Shown: in pieces, positions 1 to 8,781 of the stretch
How positions within the stretch are numbered: the first letter of the stretch is position 1
Layout of the letters: each line of letters opens with the position of its first letter
From: DASVVT01 sp036386415
GTDB taxonomy: Bacteria > Acidobacteriota > Blastocatellia > Pyrinomonadales > Pyrinomonadaceae
Length of the DNA: 64,000 nt
Direction: 5' to 3'
Assembly (NCBI GenBank): GCA_036386415.1
Contig: DASVVT010000072.1
Location: forward strand, 1 to 64,000
Made by a program: the position numbers and the translations under genes
The notes under the pieces: generated by a model
What the model saw: only the letters and a program-made list of their open reading frames with translations
What the model was told of the DNA's origin: nothing
Database searches by the model: none

Positions 1-28
1 CACTCCCAGAGGGGAGAGGTACACAAAA

Positions 29-358
29 ATGTCTATGAAACTTTATGTCGGCAATCTCGCGTTCCAGACTTCGAGCGAAGATTTGCAGCAGTTGTTCGCG
101 CAGGCGGGCACGGTCGAGTCGGCTTCGGTCGTCGAAGACCGAGACACGGGACGCTCACGCGGCTTCGGCTTCGTCGAAATGTCTTCCAAGGAAGAAGGCC
201 AGGCGGCGATTCAGCAGTTCAACGGCCATGAGGTCGGCGGGCGTGCCTTGAACGTCAACGAAGCTAAGCCCCGTGAAGATCGCGGCAGCCGTGGCGGTTT
301 CGGCGGAGGCCGCAATGGTGGCGGACGCGGCGGCTACGGCGGCAATTCTCGCTACTAA
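29..358 (+). CDS. RRM-domain RNA-binding protein with Gly-rich tail
   Basis: This is a 109-residue single-RRM protein of the kind found in cyanobacteria, Acidobacteria and Planctomycetes. RNP2 (LYVGNL, residues 5-10) and RNP1 (RGFGFVEM, about residues 44-51) are both intact, so single-stranded RNA binding is expected. After residue 80 the chain becomes a low-complexity Arg/Gly tail (GGFGGGRNGGGRGGYGG), like eukaryotic Gly-rich RNA-binding proteins and cold-induced cyanobacterial Rbps. The purine-rich GGGGAGAGG at 11-19 precedes the ATG at a suitable distance. A strong hairpin follows the gene. Cold or stress regulation is typical of the family but is not shown here. The family call is firm; the RNA target is unknown. 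Confidence 0.93.
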   Translation: MSMKLYVGNLAFQTSSEDLQQLFAQAGTVESASVVEDRDTGRSRGFGFVEMSSKEEGQAAIQQFNGHEVGGRALNVNEAKPREDRGSRGGFGGGRNGGGRGGYGGNSRY

Positions 359-389
359 TTCATCGCTGGCTACTTCCGGCGACTCTCTT

Positions 390-432
390 ACACAAAGCCT
401 CCGGCACGAGTATTCGTCCGAAGGCTTTGTGT
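390..432 (+). terminator. Hairpin downstream of the RRM gene
   Basis: An 11-base arm (ACACAAAGCCT) at 390-400 pairs exactly with 422-432; an inner CGG/CCG pair lengthens the stem. Only a weak T-rich stretch (CTTAAT) follows, so it may be a terminator or a stabilising 3' structure. Confidence 0.5.
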
Positions 433-529
433 CTTAATGAAGATCGCGCTCGATCAATTCGAGCGTGACACACAAAGGGTCTCAGATCCTTGTGGATAGG
501 TCTTCCAGTCAAAGAAGGAAAGAGGACTA

Positions 530-874
530 ATGGAGAAGCAAACATACACGGTCGGCGAACGGGCGGATAAGTTATGCGCGGTATGCAAAGAGGAGCGCGG
601 GCACGTTGTGACATCTGTCACCAAACGCGGCCAGATTTCGCGTGTTAATTGTCCGAAGTGCGGCACCCTCAGCACCTTCAAACTTAGTTCGCGCACATTA
701 CCTCGCCTGCCGACGCAAAACCTCTCGCCTTACGACCGGACAAGCACCTACCGCCCCGGGCAAACTATGATGCATACGACTTACGGTATGGGCGAAGTGA
801 CTGCGCTCATCGAGCCGCAGAAGATTGACGTGCTCTTCCCGGATCGTGTGCGCCGTCTTATTCATGCTCAATAA
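530..874 (+). CDS. Small zinc-ribbon protein with SH3/Tudor-like tail
   Basis: This is a 114-residue protein with no function I recognise. The N-terminal half carries two CxxC pairs (C16/C19 and C41/C44) typical of a zinc ribbon. The C-terminal half (about residues 75-112: YRPGQ, then HTTYGMGEV, then VLFPDRVRRL) resembles the small beta-barrel found at the end of UvrD/PcrA helicases and in CarD-like proteins, which often contacts RNA polymerase or nucleic acid. It is followed 28 bases later by another CxxC-rich protein. A role in nucleic-acid or RNA-polymerase binding is inferred from fold resemblance only. Confidence 0.72.
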   Translation: MEKQTYTVGERADKLCAVCKEERGHVVTSVTKRGQISRVNCPKCGTLSTFKLSSRTLPRLPTQNLSPYDRTSTYRPGQTMMHTTYGMGEVTALIEPQKIDVLFPDRVRRLIHAQ

Positions 875-902
875 ATTCTATTGGCGGGTTGAAAGAAGAA
901 AG

Positions 903-1301
903 GTGTCACGAATTAAGAGGGAAGTATTTATATCCTGCCCGGTCTGCTATTCGGGAAATGGCTTTCAACTCAAGGGAGTGGAGGGGGCTTTCGCGTGTGC
1001 TGATTGCGGCTTCGTCCTGGCGAAAAATCCCGGGCCGGATATTTCGGAATCCGAAGAATGTATTTTCTGCGGGAGCAGATACTTCTATTTCGAATGGTTG
1101 CTTGATCTCTTCTTTCTAGGGCACGCGTCGGTCTGTTACGTCTGCGAGGCACGCTATAGAGGCGTAGGGATTGATCATCCCGATGAGAAATATAATCAGA
1201 GAGGCGCTCGCAGCGCCCGGAGATCATGGTCTTCTTTACGCTGGTATGAAAGGGTTAAGGATTACAGCCGCCTGCGGGCGTCTAGCCTTTGGCGGCGTTA
1301 A
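903..1301 (+). CDS. Small Cys-rich (multiple CxxC) protein
   Basis: This 132-residue protein has four CxxC knuckles (CPVC, CADC, CIFC, CYVC), enough for two zinc ribbons, and a basic C-terminal tail rich in Arg. I place the start at the GTG at 903 because GAAAGAAGAAAG lies just before it and because upstream frame extension would overlap the preceding gene in another frame; that overlap region encodes nothing conserved-looking. It may be co-transcribed with the previous zinc-ribbon gene. I recognise no family. Translation of the region is supported by the regular CxxC spacing. Confidence 0.5.
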   Translation: MSRIKREVFISCPVCYSGNGFQLKGVEGAFACADCGFVLAKNPGPDISESEECIFCGSRYFYFEWLLDLFFLGHASVCYVCEARYRGVGIDHPDEKYNQRGARSARRSWSSLRWYERVKDYSRLRASSLWRR

Positions 1302-1352
1302 CCTCAGAGAAGAGGCTTATACCAAATAGCAGTTGAGAGTATCGCGGCGATG

Positions 1353-1446
1353 ATTCACCACCGCAGGCACCGCAGGACACAGAGATCACACAGAGGCTTA
1401 ATGCTCTGTGCATCCTCTGTGTCCTCTCTGTGTCTCTGTGGTGAGT
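1353..1446. repeat. Imperfect long inverted repeat (family A variant)
   Basis: A TTCACCAC...GTGGTGAG frame encloses arms built of CACAGAGA/CACAGAGG words and their complements (CCTCTGTGTCC). It fills most of the 290-base gap between convergent genes ending at 1301 and 1592. Word structure resembles the other family A elements, with CAGAG words replacing CAAAG. The rest of the gap shows no gene. Confidence 0.65.
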
Positions 1447-1591
1447 CTCATAAGGTATCGTCCGCTTACGTTTCGCCCCACATGCTCTCACTTGCTCTCG
1501 CTTCCGCAAGACCCGTAAACCCTTAACGCAGTGGTGCGCGAGCGGCGCGGAGTGCTTCGAGTAGGACAGGAGCGACGACGCGACTGAAGGA

Positions 1592-2488
1592 TCATGAGAG
1601 CATAATATCCCACGAGCCACGCACGTACGCGCAGAGCGCATCACCATCCCATCCGCCGAACCAGAAGCGCAGCGGCCAGGGACGCGTCTTGTCGCCGCCG
1701 AGGTCGTCTTTATGTACAGGCCCGTTCACGTCAATGTCCCACCCTTCGAGTTGCAGCGCGAGCGTGTATGCACGGCGATCAATCGGGCGCTCGCTCCACG
1801 TCCCTTCGGAGAGGTCCCACCATTTCTCGACGATCTTGAGCTGTTCGATGCGCGTCTCAAGCGCAGCGCACTCTACCGGGTCCTCCGTCTCATTTAGCAG
1901 TTCCTCCAGGTTGACGCGCCGCTCATTGCGGTTCTCGATAAGCGTCTTGTTAGACGGGTCGGACAAGCCTGTGGCGGCGGCCACTTCCGGCGAATTCGTG
2001 ATGAAGCGTTTCGGCTGCCGCCGCAAGAGCATCGCCGATGTCGCCTCCCACTGCGCCATTTTCGGGTCGGCCGGGTTGAGCCAGTCGGAGCGATCCACGA
2101 GAACTCGGCTCCCGTCGCTGCTTGAAACGCGCACGCGCAGGGGATCAATGATAAACATGTCGTTGCGGACGAGGATGCCGTTGTGTTCGATGACCTGCGC
2201 GTCCAGGAACGCGACCCGCGCTCCCGTCAGATCAGGCACGGCCTGGCCGTCGCGCGTCGCGCGCCTGACCGTCACGCCGACGCGCGGCCCCTCATCCTTC
2301 TTGCTCTTTGCGCCGTACGCCCGCTCGCAGACGCCTGGCTCGTCCGGTTGGAAGTGAATTATCCCGTCAAAGTCCGGCTCGCCCGCGAGCGCGAATGTGT
2401 AGCCGCTGACGCCGCGCTTCTCATCCGTCGGATCGGGGTCGGTTGCCATACGCATCTGGAAGTAGCCTTCAAACTCAAGCCGCAGCAT
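1592..2488 (-). CDS. Unknown protein coupled to the VioB-C-like gene
   Basis: This 298-residue soluble protein has no signal peptide or membrane segment and no domain I recognise. It is rich in charged residues and Trp (WWDLSEGTW about residue 225; FWFGGWDGD near the C-terminus). Its ATG lies one base after the TGA of the preceding ferritin-like gene (TGACATG), so the two are almost certainly translated together and probably act on the same substrate or form a complex. No function is proposed. Confidence 0.75.
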   Translation of the reverse strand: MLRLEFEGYFQMRMATDPDPTDEKRGVSGYTFALAGEPDFDGIIHFQPDEPGVCERAYGAKSKKDEGPRVGVTVRRATRDGQAVPDLTGARVAFLDAQVIEHNGILVRNDMFIIDPLRVRVSSSDGSRVLVDRSDWLNPADPKMAQWEATSAMLLRRQPKRFITNSPEVAAATGLSDPSNKTLIENRNERRVNLEELLNETEDPVECAALETRIEQLKIVEKWWDLSEGTWSERPIDRRAYTLALQLEGWDIDVNGPVHKDDLGGDKTRPWPLRFWFGGWDGDALCAYVRGSWDIMLS

Positions 2489-2489
2489 G

Positions 2490-3968
2490 TCACAACACCT
2501 CCGTTGATCGACCGATATTCAGCCAATTCGCGCTCCAGTCCGCCGCGAGTCGCTCCATGCTCTGGCGCAGGTAATCGAGCCGCTGCCAGATTTGCGATGG
2601 TTTTGCGGGGTCTGTGCGTTGGCCTGGGAGATCAAGCCACGGGTCGCCCATCGAGACGACGCGCCCGAACCCCTGAACCAGCGAGTCGAGGCGCTCCTGA
2701 AAGAGCGTCCACGTCTGGTCCAGATTGGGGAACAGGATCACGTCGCCCGAAAGCTCAAACCCGGGGCCAGCCTGACCCGGCTCGTCCTTCTCCTTATAGG
2801 CCGGAATCTCTGTGAGAATCTCCGCGAGCGGGCGTATGAACATGGTCATGAAGGGGAAGAACGCCGCGTCCATCAGCGCGTCTGTCTCTGCTCTCGTCTT
2901 CACCTGATCGCTATAGAGATAGAGCAGCAGGAGGAGCATGACCTCGTAAGACTCGTTGAAGAGTTGTGCGATGGCGCGCGTGTGCGTGTTCGTGATTCGT
3001 GAGACCTCGTCCTCCGGGCAGACGTCGGGCTGCAAGACCGTCATCGGATTCGGCACGACCGCGCGCGCGGCTGTCTGCCCGAGGCCATACTTTTTCATCT
3101 CCTCGCGAATGCGCGTGAAAATGCAGAAGTGCGTGAACGGCTTATAGGCTGGTGGCACGCGCACCCCTTCTCCTTGCTCGACGATCATGCGGACGGCCTG
3201 CTTCGCGCTCGCGAGGTCGGTCACACTGATGATGTCGAGCCCGTACTGATTGAGGTCGTTCATCGTGCCGTGCTGCGGGCTTTGGGGCCCGCCGTAGAGT
3301 TGATTCTCCGGCTTCCCGACGAAGAGGTTTCGCTCGCCAAGCTTCAGGCTGAGCTTCTCGAATCCGAGATGGATCGTCTGGTAGAGTTCCTGAACCGAAC
3401 TGTAAGGGATGCCATAGAGAAGGTCTATATGCGGCGCACCTTTCAAAAGGTCGCTCCGGGGTGGGGCATCGATGGCCTTCTCGACCTCTGTGACGCCGAC
3501 GCCCTTGCGCTGAGAGCACCATTCGCCAGCCTTCTCCTGATCGACCGGCTTGGGGGGATTCTTGGAGCCGGGCGGTTCCGGCTCGACCAGCTCGTCAGGA
3601 GCTTCAAAGCGTTGGAAGCGCTCGATGGTCTGCTCGTCGCAACGCGTCAGCGTCAGCTTGATCTTCACTTCGCCGTAGTAGTCCAGTCTCTGCGGCATGT
3701 TAGGCCGCGAGAACGAGGGCGTCCCGCCGATGGCGGAGAGGAGATTCAGTGCCAGCCCCAAGTGCTCCATCTCCTGCCGCGCCACTAGCGTGATCAGTGA
3801 AGCCCAACGCCGCACGCGTTCCAACTGCTCCGGCTTGAGCCCCTCGTAGTCATAGCGCTTGAGCGAATACGCAGCGAAGAGGTATTGAGCCATCAACCCA
3901 TGCTCAAGCTCCGATGCCAGCCGCAGCGCATCGATCAACTCGGCGCGGCTCGAAATCTCCTGTGCCAT
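2490..3968 (-). CDS. Ferritin-like protein, VioB/RebD C-terminal-half homologue
   Basis: This 492-residue protein opens with a ferritin-like domain (ELIDALRLASELEHGLMAQY, then ARQEMEHLGLALNLL), the PF12902-type domain found in the C-terminal half of VioB, RebD and StaD, which couple two indole-3-pyruvate imines. The ExxH-type helices that carry metal ligands are present near residues 22 and 66. A second helical part (VMLLLLLYLYSD, later FFPFMTMFIRPL) also follows the VioB pattern. The start at 3968 is chosen because AAGGAG sits six bases upstream; 29 further in-frame codons exist but look uncoding. The N-terminal half of VioB is missing here; a homologue of that half lies at 32993-34777. The substrate is unknown, and no tryptophan oxidase gene is nearby. 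Confidence 0.8.
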   Translation of the reverse strand: MAQEISSRAELIDALRLASELEHGLMAQYLFAAYSLKRYDYEGLKPEQLERVRRWASLITLVARQEMEHLGLALNLLSAIGGTPSFSRPNMPQRLDYYGEVKIKLTLTRCDEQTIERFQRFEAPDELVEPEPPGSKNPPKPVDQEKAGEWCSQRKGVGVTEVEKAIDAPPRSDLLKGAPHIDLLYGIPYSSVQELYQTIHLGFEKLSLKLGERNLFVGKPENQLYGGPQSPQHGTMNDLNQYGLDIISVTDLASAKQAVRMIVEQGEGVRVPPAYKPFTHFCIFTRIREEMKKYGLGQTAARAVVPNPMTVLQPDVCPEDEVSRITNTHTRAIAQLFNESYEVMLLLLLYLYSDQVKTRAETDALMDAAFFPFMTMFIRPLAEILTEIPAYKEKDEPGQAGPGFELSGDVILFPNLDQTWTLFQERLDSLVQGFGRVVSMGDPWLDLPGQRTDPAKPSQIWQRLDYLRQSMERLAADWSANWLNIGRSTEVL

Positions 3969-4243
3969 GTGGAACTCCTTCGGGCGAAGAGCAGCCGACG
4001 CAGGGATGACCACCGCGTGTGCAGACGTTTGAGGATGCGATATATCGTCACTCAAACGGGCTCCATCTGCGCCCCCGCGAGGGCGCGCCGACGCCCATAA
4101 TCAGTTCAGATTGCCACGGCAATATAACAACCACTATCAGCGAAAGCAATTAGAACATCCGGGGCGGGCACGCCTTGCTGACGAGTTGGCCGGGCTGGCT
4201 GTATAGCGAGAGCCAAAGCCATGTCGGAGCGCTTCGATCACAG

Positions 4244-5023
4244 CTACAGAACCTCATATCCGTAGGCCCCCAACACGTCCTTATCAACCGTTCGGCGGAT
4301 GAGCGCAAGCAGCGGCTCATTGAGTTGTGTCAGGTGGTTATTGAGCACAGAGCGGCGTTGATCGAAGCGGCGTGTCGGGTGCAGCAATTCTGACCGGCTT
4401 TGCCCGTCGATGCCGAGTCGGAGATAACGTTCGGGCTTGACGTAGCGCGTGTGGCGCGGGTTGAGCCCCCACAATCGACGGGCTCGATTCAACGTCGCAG
4501 TAAAGTTCGTCAGGAGGTCTTCAAGTCGAAAGAGCATGCCCCGGTTCTCGCCCGTCAGGAGGGGAAGATAGCTGCGATATAGGGTATTCCATTGCTCGAC
4601 GGCTTCGATGATACGCTCTGGCGGCAAGTCTGCGAGCGGCGGCAGAGGGTGTGTCTCGTCCTCGTGTGTGAATCTCAGGTAGCTTTCGAGCCAGGAGTAG
4701 ACGTTTCTTGAGCTGATGGCGTACTTCAACGCTTCTGTGCCGCATGCCACCCGAACCGCATCCAGGTCATGCTGATTAATACGCGTCAGTACGTCCACGC
4801 TTCGTCCCTCGCCTTCCCAGTCTGCGCCAGACCAATTGAAGGGCGTATCGGCAGTCGCGTGCTTCCATCGCCCGATGTTCACAAGGACGCTCACGTTGGT
4901 GAAATTCTCCTCCAGCGCGAACTTGACCAGATTAGTCCCCGTGCGCATCGCGCCCTGTTGCTTGACGAAAATGCGGCGACTCAAATCGACCGACTCCGAT
5001 TGACATCTTTTGAATGTAGCCAT
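4244..5023 (-). CDS. Sulfotransferase-like protein
   Basis: This 259-residue protein has a P-loop-like PAPS-binding motif (GAMRTGTN, residues 25-32) near the N-terminus, as in sulfotransferases that transfer the sulfuryl group of PAPS to carbohydrate hydroxyls. The 3'-phosphate-binding region is less clear. Its start codon overlaps the stop of the upstream GT-A gene (TAATG), implying translational coupling. The pair probably modifies the same glycan. The family call rests on the P-loop and the context, so the acceptor is unknown. Confidence 0.7.
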   Translation of the reverse strand: MATFKRCQSESVDLSRRIFVKQQGAMRTGTNLVKFALEENFTNVSVLVNIGRWKHATADTPFNWSGADWEGEGRSVDVLTRINQHDLDAVRVACGTEALKYAISSRNVYSWLESYLRFTHEDETHPLPPLADLPPERIIEAVEQWNTLYRSYLPLLTGENRGMLFRLEDLLTNFTATLNRARRLWGLNPRHTRYVKPERYLRLGIDGQSRSELLHPTRRFDQRRSVLNNHLTQLNEPLLALIRRTVDKDVLGAYGYEVL

Positions 5024-5841
5024 TATTCACGCGAGGGTCTTCTCAGGTGCTCAGGAGGAGGCCAGTCCGACCCTCGCCATCCCTTGCGCCCCATCTTGGC
5101 GCTCATCATCCATTGATCCACCAGAGCATCGGGCTGTGGCTCGCCCTTAGCATCGGGGATGCCACAATATTTATCGTGATCCAGCTTCAGCAGACTGTAA
5201 TTCGAGTCCTCCTTCGGAAGCTCGGCCAAAATGGTCGTCAAGACCTCTTGATCGGAGTCGGCCCAGGGGACTGTGGAAGGGCCGAGGTGCGCGATCTGTT
5301 GTAAACAAGCGTCGCTCCAGAGGCTCAATATCTTTGCCACCGGCCCCCGGCTTGCTCCTTGAAGCAAGAGCAATCCGCTGGTGATCGTATCGTAAGTGCT
5401 GTCATTCGGATTGAACCACCACGGGGCGGCAATCGTCTCGGCCATCGGATCAAGCTCTATATCCAGAGGAGCCTTCAACCGGCCATCGGCATCCAGCCAC
5501 AACACACGATTGATGAGGGAATCGGCAAACCCGCCGAAGTGACGCCAGACCTCGGAGAGCCACCACCCTTTGATTCGCGTGATCTTGCGCCAATCGTCCT
5601 CCCCGCCGCCCAGATTAAGACGGACAGGAAGAGTCCAGCGAGTTTGGCCGGACGGAGCTTCAACATCGAATACAGCACCCTCGTCATTCGTCAGAACGCC
5701 CCGCCCAATCACACATGACCAGTCAGGATGATGCTGCTTAATGTTCGCGAGCATTCCATCCAGCTCAGGGAAGTATTCTTCCCGGAGAACAAAACACGTC
5801 AGCACGGTGGGCAGGTCTTTAAGCTGTCGAGCGATCATCAT
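5023..5841 (-). CDS. GT-A-fold glycosyltransferase-like protein
   Basis: This 272-residue soluble protein resembles nucleotide-diphospho-sugar transferases. VLTCFVLREEYF at the N-terminus looks like the first strand of a GT-A Rossmann fold, and VLWLDADG (about residues 113-120) carries the metal-binding DxD. SGLLLLQG and the later WADSDQEVL fit the acceptor side of GT-A enzymes. GGAGG lies seven bases before the ATG at 5841. It is coupled to the downstream sulfotransferase. The sugar donor is not predictable. Confidence 0.65.
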   Translation of the reverse strand: MMIARQLKDLPTVLTCFVLREEYFPELDGMLANIKQHHPDWSCVIGRGVLTNDEGAVFDVEAPSGQTRWTLPVRLNLGGGEDDWRKITRIKGWWLSEVWRHFGGFADSLINRVLWLDADGRLKAPLDIELDPMAETIAAPWWFNPNDSTYDTITSGLLLLQGASRGPVAKILSLWSDACLQQIAHLGPSTVPWADSDQEVLTTILAELPKEDSNYSLLKLDHDKYCGIPDAKGEPQPDALVDQWMMSAKMGRKGWRGSDWPPPEHLRRPSRE

Positions 5842-5887
5842 GCGGATGCCTCCGGTTTAGCAAGTTCGTCTCTGAAAAGGAGATGAT

Positions 5888-5983
5888 AAAACGCAAAGAG
5901 CGCAAAGGAGAAAGACGCAGAGGCCGCAAAGCGGCAGCCTCTTTGCGCCCTTTGCGCGCCCCCCTTTGCGTCCTTTGCGTTTA
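5888..5983. repeat. Family A inverted repeat, copy 1
   Basis: The outer arms read AAACGCAAAGAGCGCAAAG and, on the other side, CTTTGCGTCCTTTGCGTTTA. The interior consists of shorter GCAAAG/CTTTGC words and a GCCGC/GCGGC turn. It lies between the GT-A gene and the ChbG-like gene. A minus-strand reading frame through it (NAKDAKGGAQRAQRG) is a repeat translation, not a gene. Confidence 0.85.
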
Positions 5984-6025
5984 AGATATTACTCCCATAG
6001 AAAATCCCTTCTCCCTCATTATCTC

Positions 6026-6931
6026 TCAATCCCCGCTCAAGCTTTTTGCCTGCCCGGCGGCGGGACGGGTGGCAGCCTGCATCGCTTCCCGCAACGGTCG
6101 CCATCCAATAACCTGAATGCCGCATTGGTGCACATGGTTGCGCAGCTCCGAGCTCAGGAACGTCTCATAGTCTGCAAGGCGCTGTTGCCAGTCGTCGGTC
6201 ATGGCCTTCAGCTCGGGGGTATCCAGAGCCGGATGAACGAGCATGTAGGTTAGGCCTGGCGGTAGCTCATCGAAAATCTTTTGAGCCTGGCCGATCCGAT
6301 CTGCGGCGGTCTCGTTCAGGTACATCTCTCTCAAGTGGTCGAAGACTGGAAGCCCCTGCTCCTCCCATTCATTGATCGCTTGCTCGGAGAGCGCCTCGAC
6401 CCACTGTGGCTGCCGCACCATCATGACGGGTACACCCTGCTCGAACCCCAGACCGACATAATGATCCACGACTACGGGGACTAAGTTTGCGAACATGTGG
6501 CAGTCAATATGGGTCAGATCAAGACCCGCCTTCAAAGCTCTCCAGACCTGCGCTTGCATCTCCAAGCGGATGGCTTGTGGGTCGGGATTTTTCCACATGG
6601 ATTGATTACGATAAAAATAGCCTTCCGGGTCGAGCAAGCCGGATTCAGGATCACACGTAGAAACAGGCCCCCAGCGATAGCCATCCCATTCACTTGTCAG
6701 CGTGAGATGAATGCCCACATCAACTGACGGGTAGCGGCGACACCAGCGAGCCGCTTCGGGAAACCATGGACACGCAGCCATGAGCGACCCGGAGGAGACT
6801 AGCCCGGCATCAACCAGGTCGAAAAACGCGGGCAGCGTGGATTGACACATCCCGACATCGTCGGCGTTGATGACGACGACACGATCCGTCGCGCCGAATC
6901 CCAGCTTACGCAGAACGGAACTGTGGTTCAT
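6026..6931 (-). CDS. ChbG/YdjC-family carbohydrate deacetylase
   Basis: This 301-residue protein is of the YdjC/ChbG/HpnK fold, a metal-dependent deacetylase family acting on N-acetylated or O-acetylated sugars such as diacetylchitobiose. The signature NADDVGMC (residues 22-29) gives the catalytic and metal-binding aspartates. DVGIHLTLTSEW (about 71-82) and THIDCHMF (about 140-147) provide the metal-binding histidines. GGAAGGAGACG precedes the ATG. It lies in a run of glycan genes but is flanked on both sides by inverted repeats, so it may form its own unit. Family call is firm, substrate unknown. Confidence 0.88.
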   Translation of the reverse strand: MNHSSVLRKLGFGATDRVVVINADDVGMCQSTLPAFFDLVDAGLVSSGSLMAACPWFPEAARWCRRYPSVDVGIHLTLTSEWDGYRWGPVSTCDPESGLLDPEGYFYRNQSMWKNPDPQAIRLEMQAQVWRALKAGLDLTHIDCHMFANLVPVVVDHYVGLGFEQGVPVMMVRQPQWVEALSEQAINEWEEQGLPVFDHLREMYLNETAADRIGQAQKIFDELPPGLTYMLVHPALDTPELKAMTDDWQQRLADYETFLSSELRNHVHQCGIQVIGWRPLREAMQAATRPAAGQAKSLSGD

Positions 6932-6951
6932 TTAATCGTCTCCTTCCGAGG

Positions 6952-7190
6952 CTGAAACAGCGCCGGAGGCGCGACCGTATCAGTAGCCCACGACGCGTGA
7001 GTCCTGGGAAGATTGTCAGCAAATTTCAACCAAGCCCCGGCAGGGGCTGCATACTCATCATGGGCATCAGCCGTGTGGTCACACTTGAAATTATGCCGCC
7101 CTCTACGAGGGCTCGAATCCCTTGGCTCGGCTTGTTCCCAAGGCCCAGCGCCGTGGGCTACTGATACGGTCGCCCCTGCCGGGGCTGTCA
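6952..7190. repeat. Family C inverted repeat, copy 1
   Basis: The outer arms share a 22-base exact match: GCGACCGTATCAGTAGCCCA plus CG near 6971-6992, and its complement at 7152-7173. Internal words include ATTATGCCGCCC and CAGGGGCTG. A second copy with the same word order is at 50257-50466. It fills the gap between the ChbG-like gene and the next methyltransferase. Confidence 0.8.
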
Positions 7191-7214
7191 TCACGCCGTC
7201 TGCTTAACAATGAG

Positions 7215-7829
7215 TCATTTAACTTTCTGAATGGAAAAGACCGTCTCCGTCAGCCTGGAAACCCGGACGGGAAATTTCTTTTCCAGAGCGAGTAAATCTT
7301 CATAAGCTAAGACCCAACGGGAATCCTCTATCACCCAGTCCATCCCTTGCTGATCGGTCAGGATTTGCCCGCCAGGCCGCATTGACCACAGATAGTTATC
7401 CAGCATCCGGTAAAAGTGATACTTGCAGCAAGCAAAGCTTGCCAGATTGTTATCGATGATAAAGTCATACCTGTGATTTAAAGTTAAAAGAAATTCTCTC
7501 CCGTACTTGTTAAGCAAGTAGGCCGTGTAATTGCTAATCCGCAAGGAATCGGCAAGCTCTTTTTCGTTCTGGTTGACGGTCAGACCGTCTATCAGTTGGA
7601 CGCGGCTGGCAAACCGTCGTGCAAATTTAGAGTTCCCCACGCCGACATGAAGTATGTTCTTGCCGCTCAGCTCCATCTTGTCTAACACGGCCTCTATTCT
7701 GGCCTGATCGACGGTCGTTTCATCCTTTGTGTGATCGACCCAGATTGGCATATCGAGCGCCAGCCCCGGATTCTCCAGCTCTCCGCATATTTCCAGGCAC
7801 GATTCATATCGACTTTTGAACTCTGCCAT
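7215..7829 (-). CDS. Class I SAM-dependent methyltransferase
   Basis: This 204-residue protein has the SAM-binding loop ILHVGVGNSKFARRF (about residues 59-73), an acidic residue after strand 2 (QLIDGLTV), and FDxxx-like YDFIIDNNLASF followed by MRPGGQILTD, the usual strand-4 and strand-5 motifs of class I methyltransferases. AGGAGGTGAGCG lies just before the ATG at 7829. It is the last of three consecutive methyltransferase genes in the glycan cluster, so O-methylation of a sugar is the likely job, but the substrate is not visible. Confidence 0.75.
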   Translation of the reverse strand: MAEFKSRYESCLEICGELENPGLALDMPIWVDHTKDETTVDQARIEAVLDKMELSGKNILHVGVGNSKFARRFASRVQLIDGLTVNQNEKELADSLRISNYTAYLLNKYGREFLLTLNHRYDFIIDNNLASFACCKYHFYRMLDNYLWSMRPGGQILTDQQGMDWVIEDSRWVLAYEDLLALEKKFPVRVSRLTETVFSIQKVK

Positions 7830-7914
7830 CGCTCACCTCCTGCGGAGAGAAAGCCGCGCGCGATTGATACGCGGCTGATTGACCCACAAGCTTCATTTAA
7901 CTCTCCTACCTCTC

Positions 7915-8781
7915 TCATCCCTCCTTACGAGCAATGAGCAGCCGGTAGGAGACCTTTTCTTTCAGATACAATCTTTCCAGGGCCAATCCGCCCAGATAGG
8001 CCGACAACACGATGCGAACGGAAGTCAGCGGGATCGCTTTGTATAGACGCTCATATATTCTCTCCAGCTTGTCGAGTGTCGCTGAGGTTCGCGGTTGGAC
8101 TTGTAGAGTTAAGTCCTCCTCGTGAATCACACGAAGATGCGCCAGAGAGAGAGCCCGCCGATAGTCATCCTGGGTGTGATAGGGATTACAGCCCCAGTGA
8201 TCACGCAGGAGCCTGGCCTCGGAAGGTGATTCGACATCTATTTCAGCTTTTGCCATGTCGTCCAGGATGAGCATCAAGCCGCCAGGGCGTAAGCTCTTTG
8301 CAAGGTTGGGTATGGTTCGGTCGAGCACGGGCGCATGGATCAGCGACTCGATGGCTGTGACCGCGTCGTAACTCCCGGCAATCGGCGCATCGTAGCTCCG
8401 AAGATGGAAGCGGCAGACCTCATCAATGCCGCGCCTGCGTGCCTCGCGCTGAGCAACCTGAAGCTGCACGCGACTCAGAGTCAGACCGTCATACGCCCCA
8501 CCGATCTGATCATACCAATGGAAAATCGTGCCGCCGAATCCGCATCCGGCATCCAGCACGCGCGGCGCTTCGGGTAACTGAGCCGCCTTGAGCAGTCGGT
8601 CGTTGACGTATTCCAGGCCCGCACTCCGTCTCTGCTTTGCTCTGTCTGTCTCCGGCGGGACAGAGAGCGTCTTATGCATGGTGAAGCTGGCGAATCGATC
8701 CCCGTAAGAGAGCCAGTTTGCGAGCTGAACGTAACGAGAGAGCCAGTCATAGTAATCCGGGATTGTTTCGTGTGTAATCAA
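7915..8781 (-). CDS. Class I SAM-dependent methyltransferase
   Basis: This 288-residue methyltransferase carries motif I VLDAGCGFGG (about residues 95-104), motif II with YDGLTLSRVQLQVA, and AVTAIESLIH plus LRPGGLMLILDD for motifs III and IV. The TLSRxQ segment resembles the cyclopropane-synthase/tocopherol-methyltransferase branch (GxTxSxxQ), suggesting a small or lipid-like acceptor. Its ATG overlaps the stop of the upstream methyltransferase by four bases (ATGA), so they are translated together. Confidence 0.82.
   Translation of the reverse strand: MITHETIPDYYDWLSRYVQLANWLSYGDRFASFTMHKTLSVPPETDRAKQRRSAGLEYVNDRLLKAAQLPEAPRVLDAGCGFGGTIFHWYDQIGGAYDGLTLSRVQLQVAQREARRRGIDEVCRFHLRSYDAPIAGSYDAVTAIESLIHAPVLDRTIPNLAKSLRPGGLMLILDDMAKAEIDVESPSEARLLRDHWGCNPYHTQDDYRRALSLAHLRVIHEEDLTLQVQPRTSATLDKLERIYERLYKAIPLTSVRIVLSAYLGGLALERLYLKEKVSYRLLIARKEG

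Noticed and set aside
2490..3968. A complete violacein or rebeccamycin pathway
   Set aside because: No tryptophan oxidase (VioA/RebO), monooxygenase or VioE-like gene is present in the window.
5838..6125. Open minus-strand reading frame over the repeat before the ChbG-like gene
   Set aside because: Its translation is repeat-derived low complexity (NAKDAKGG) and overlaps the ChbG-like gene.
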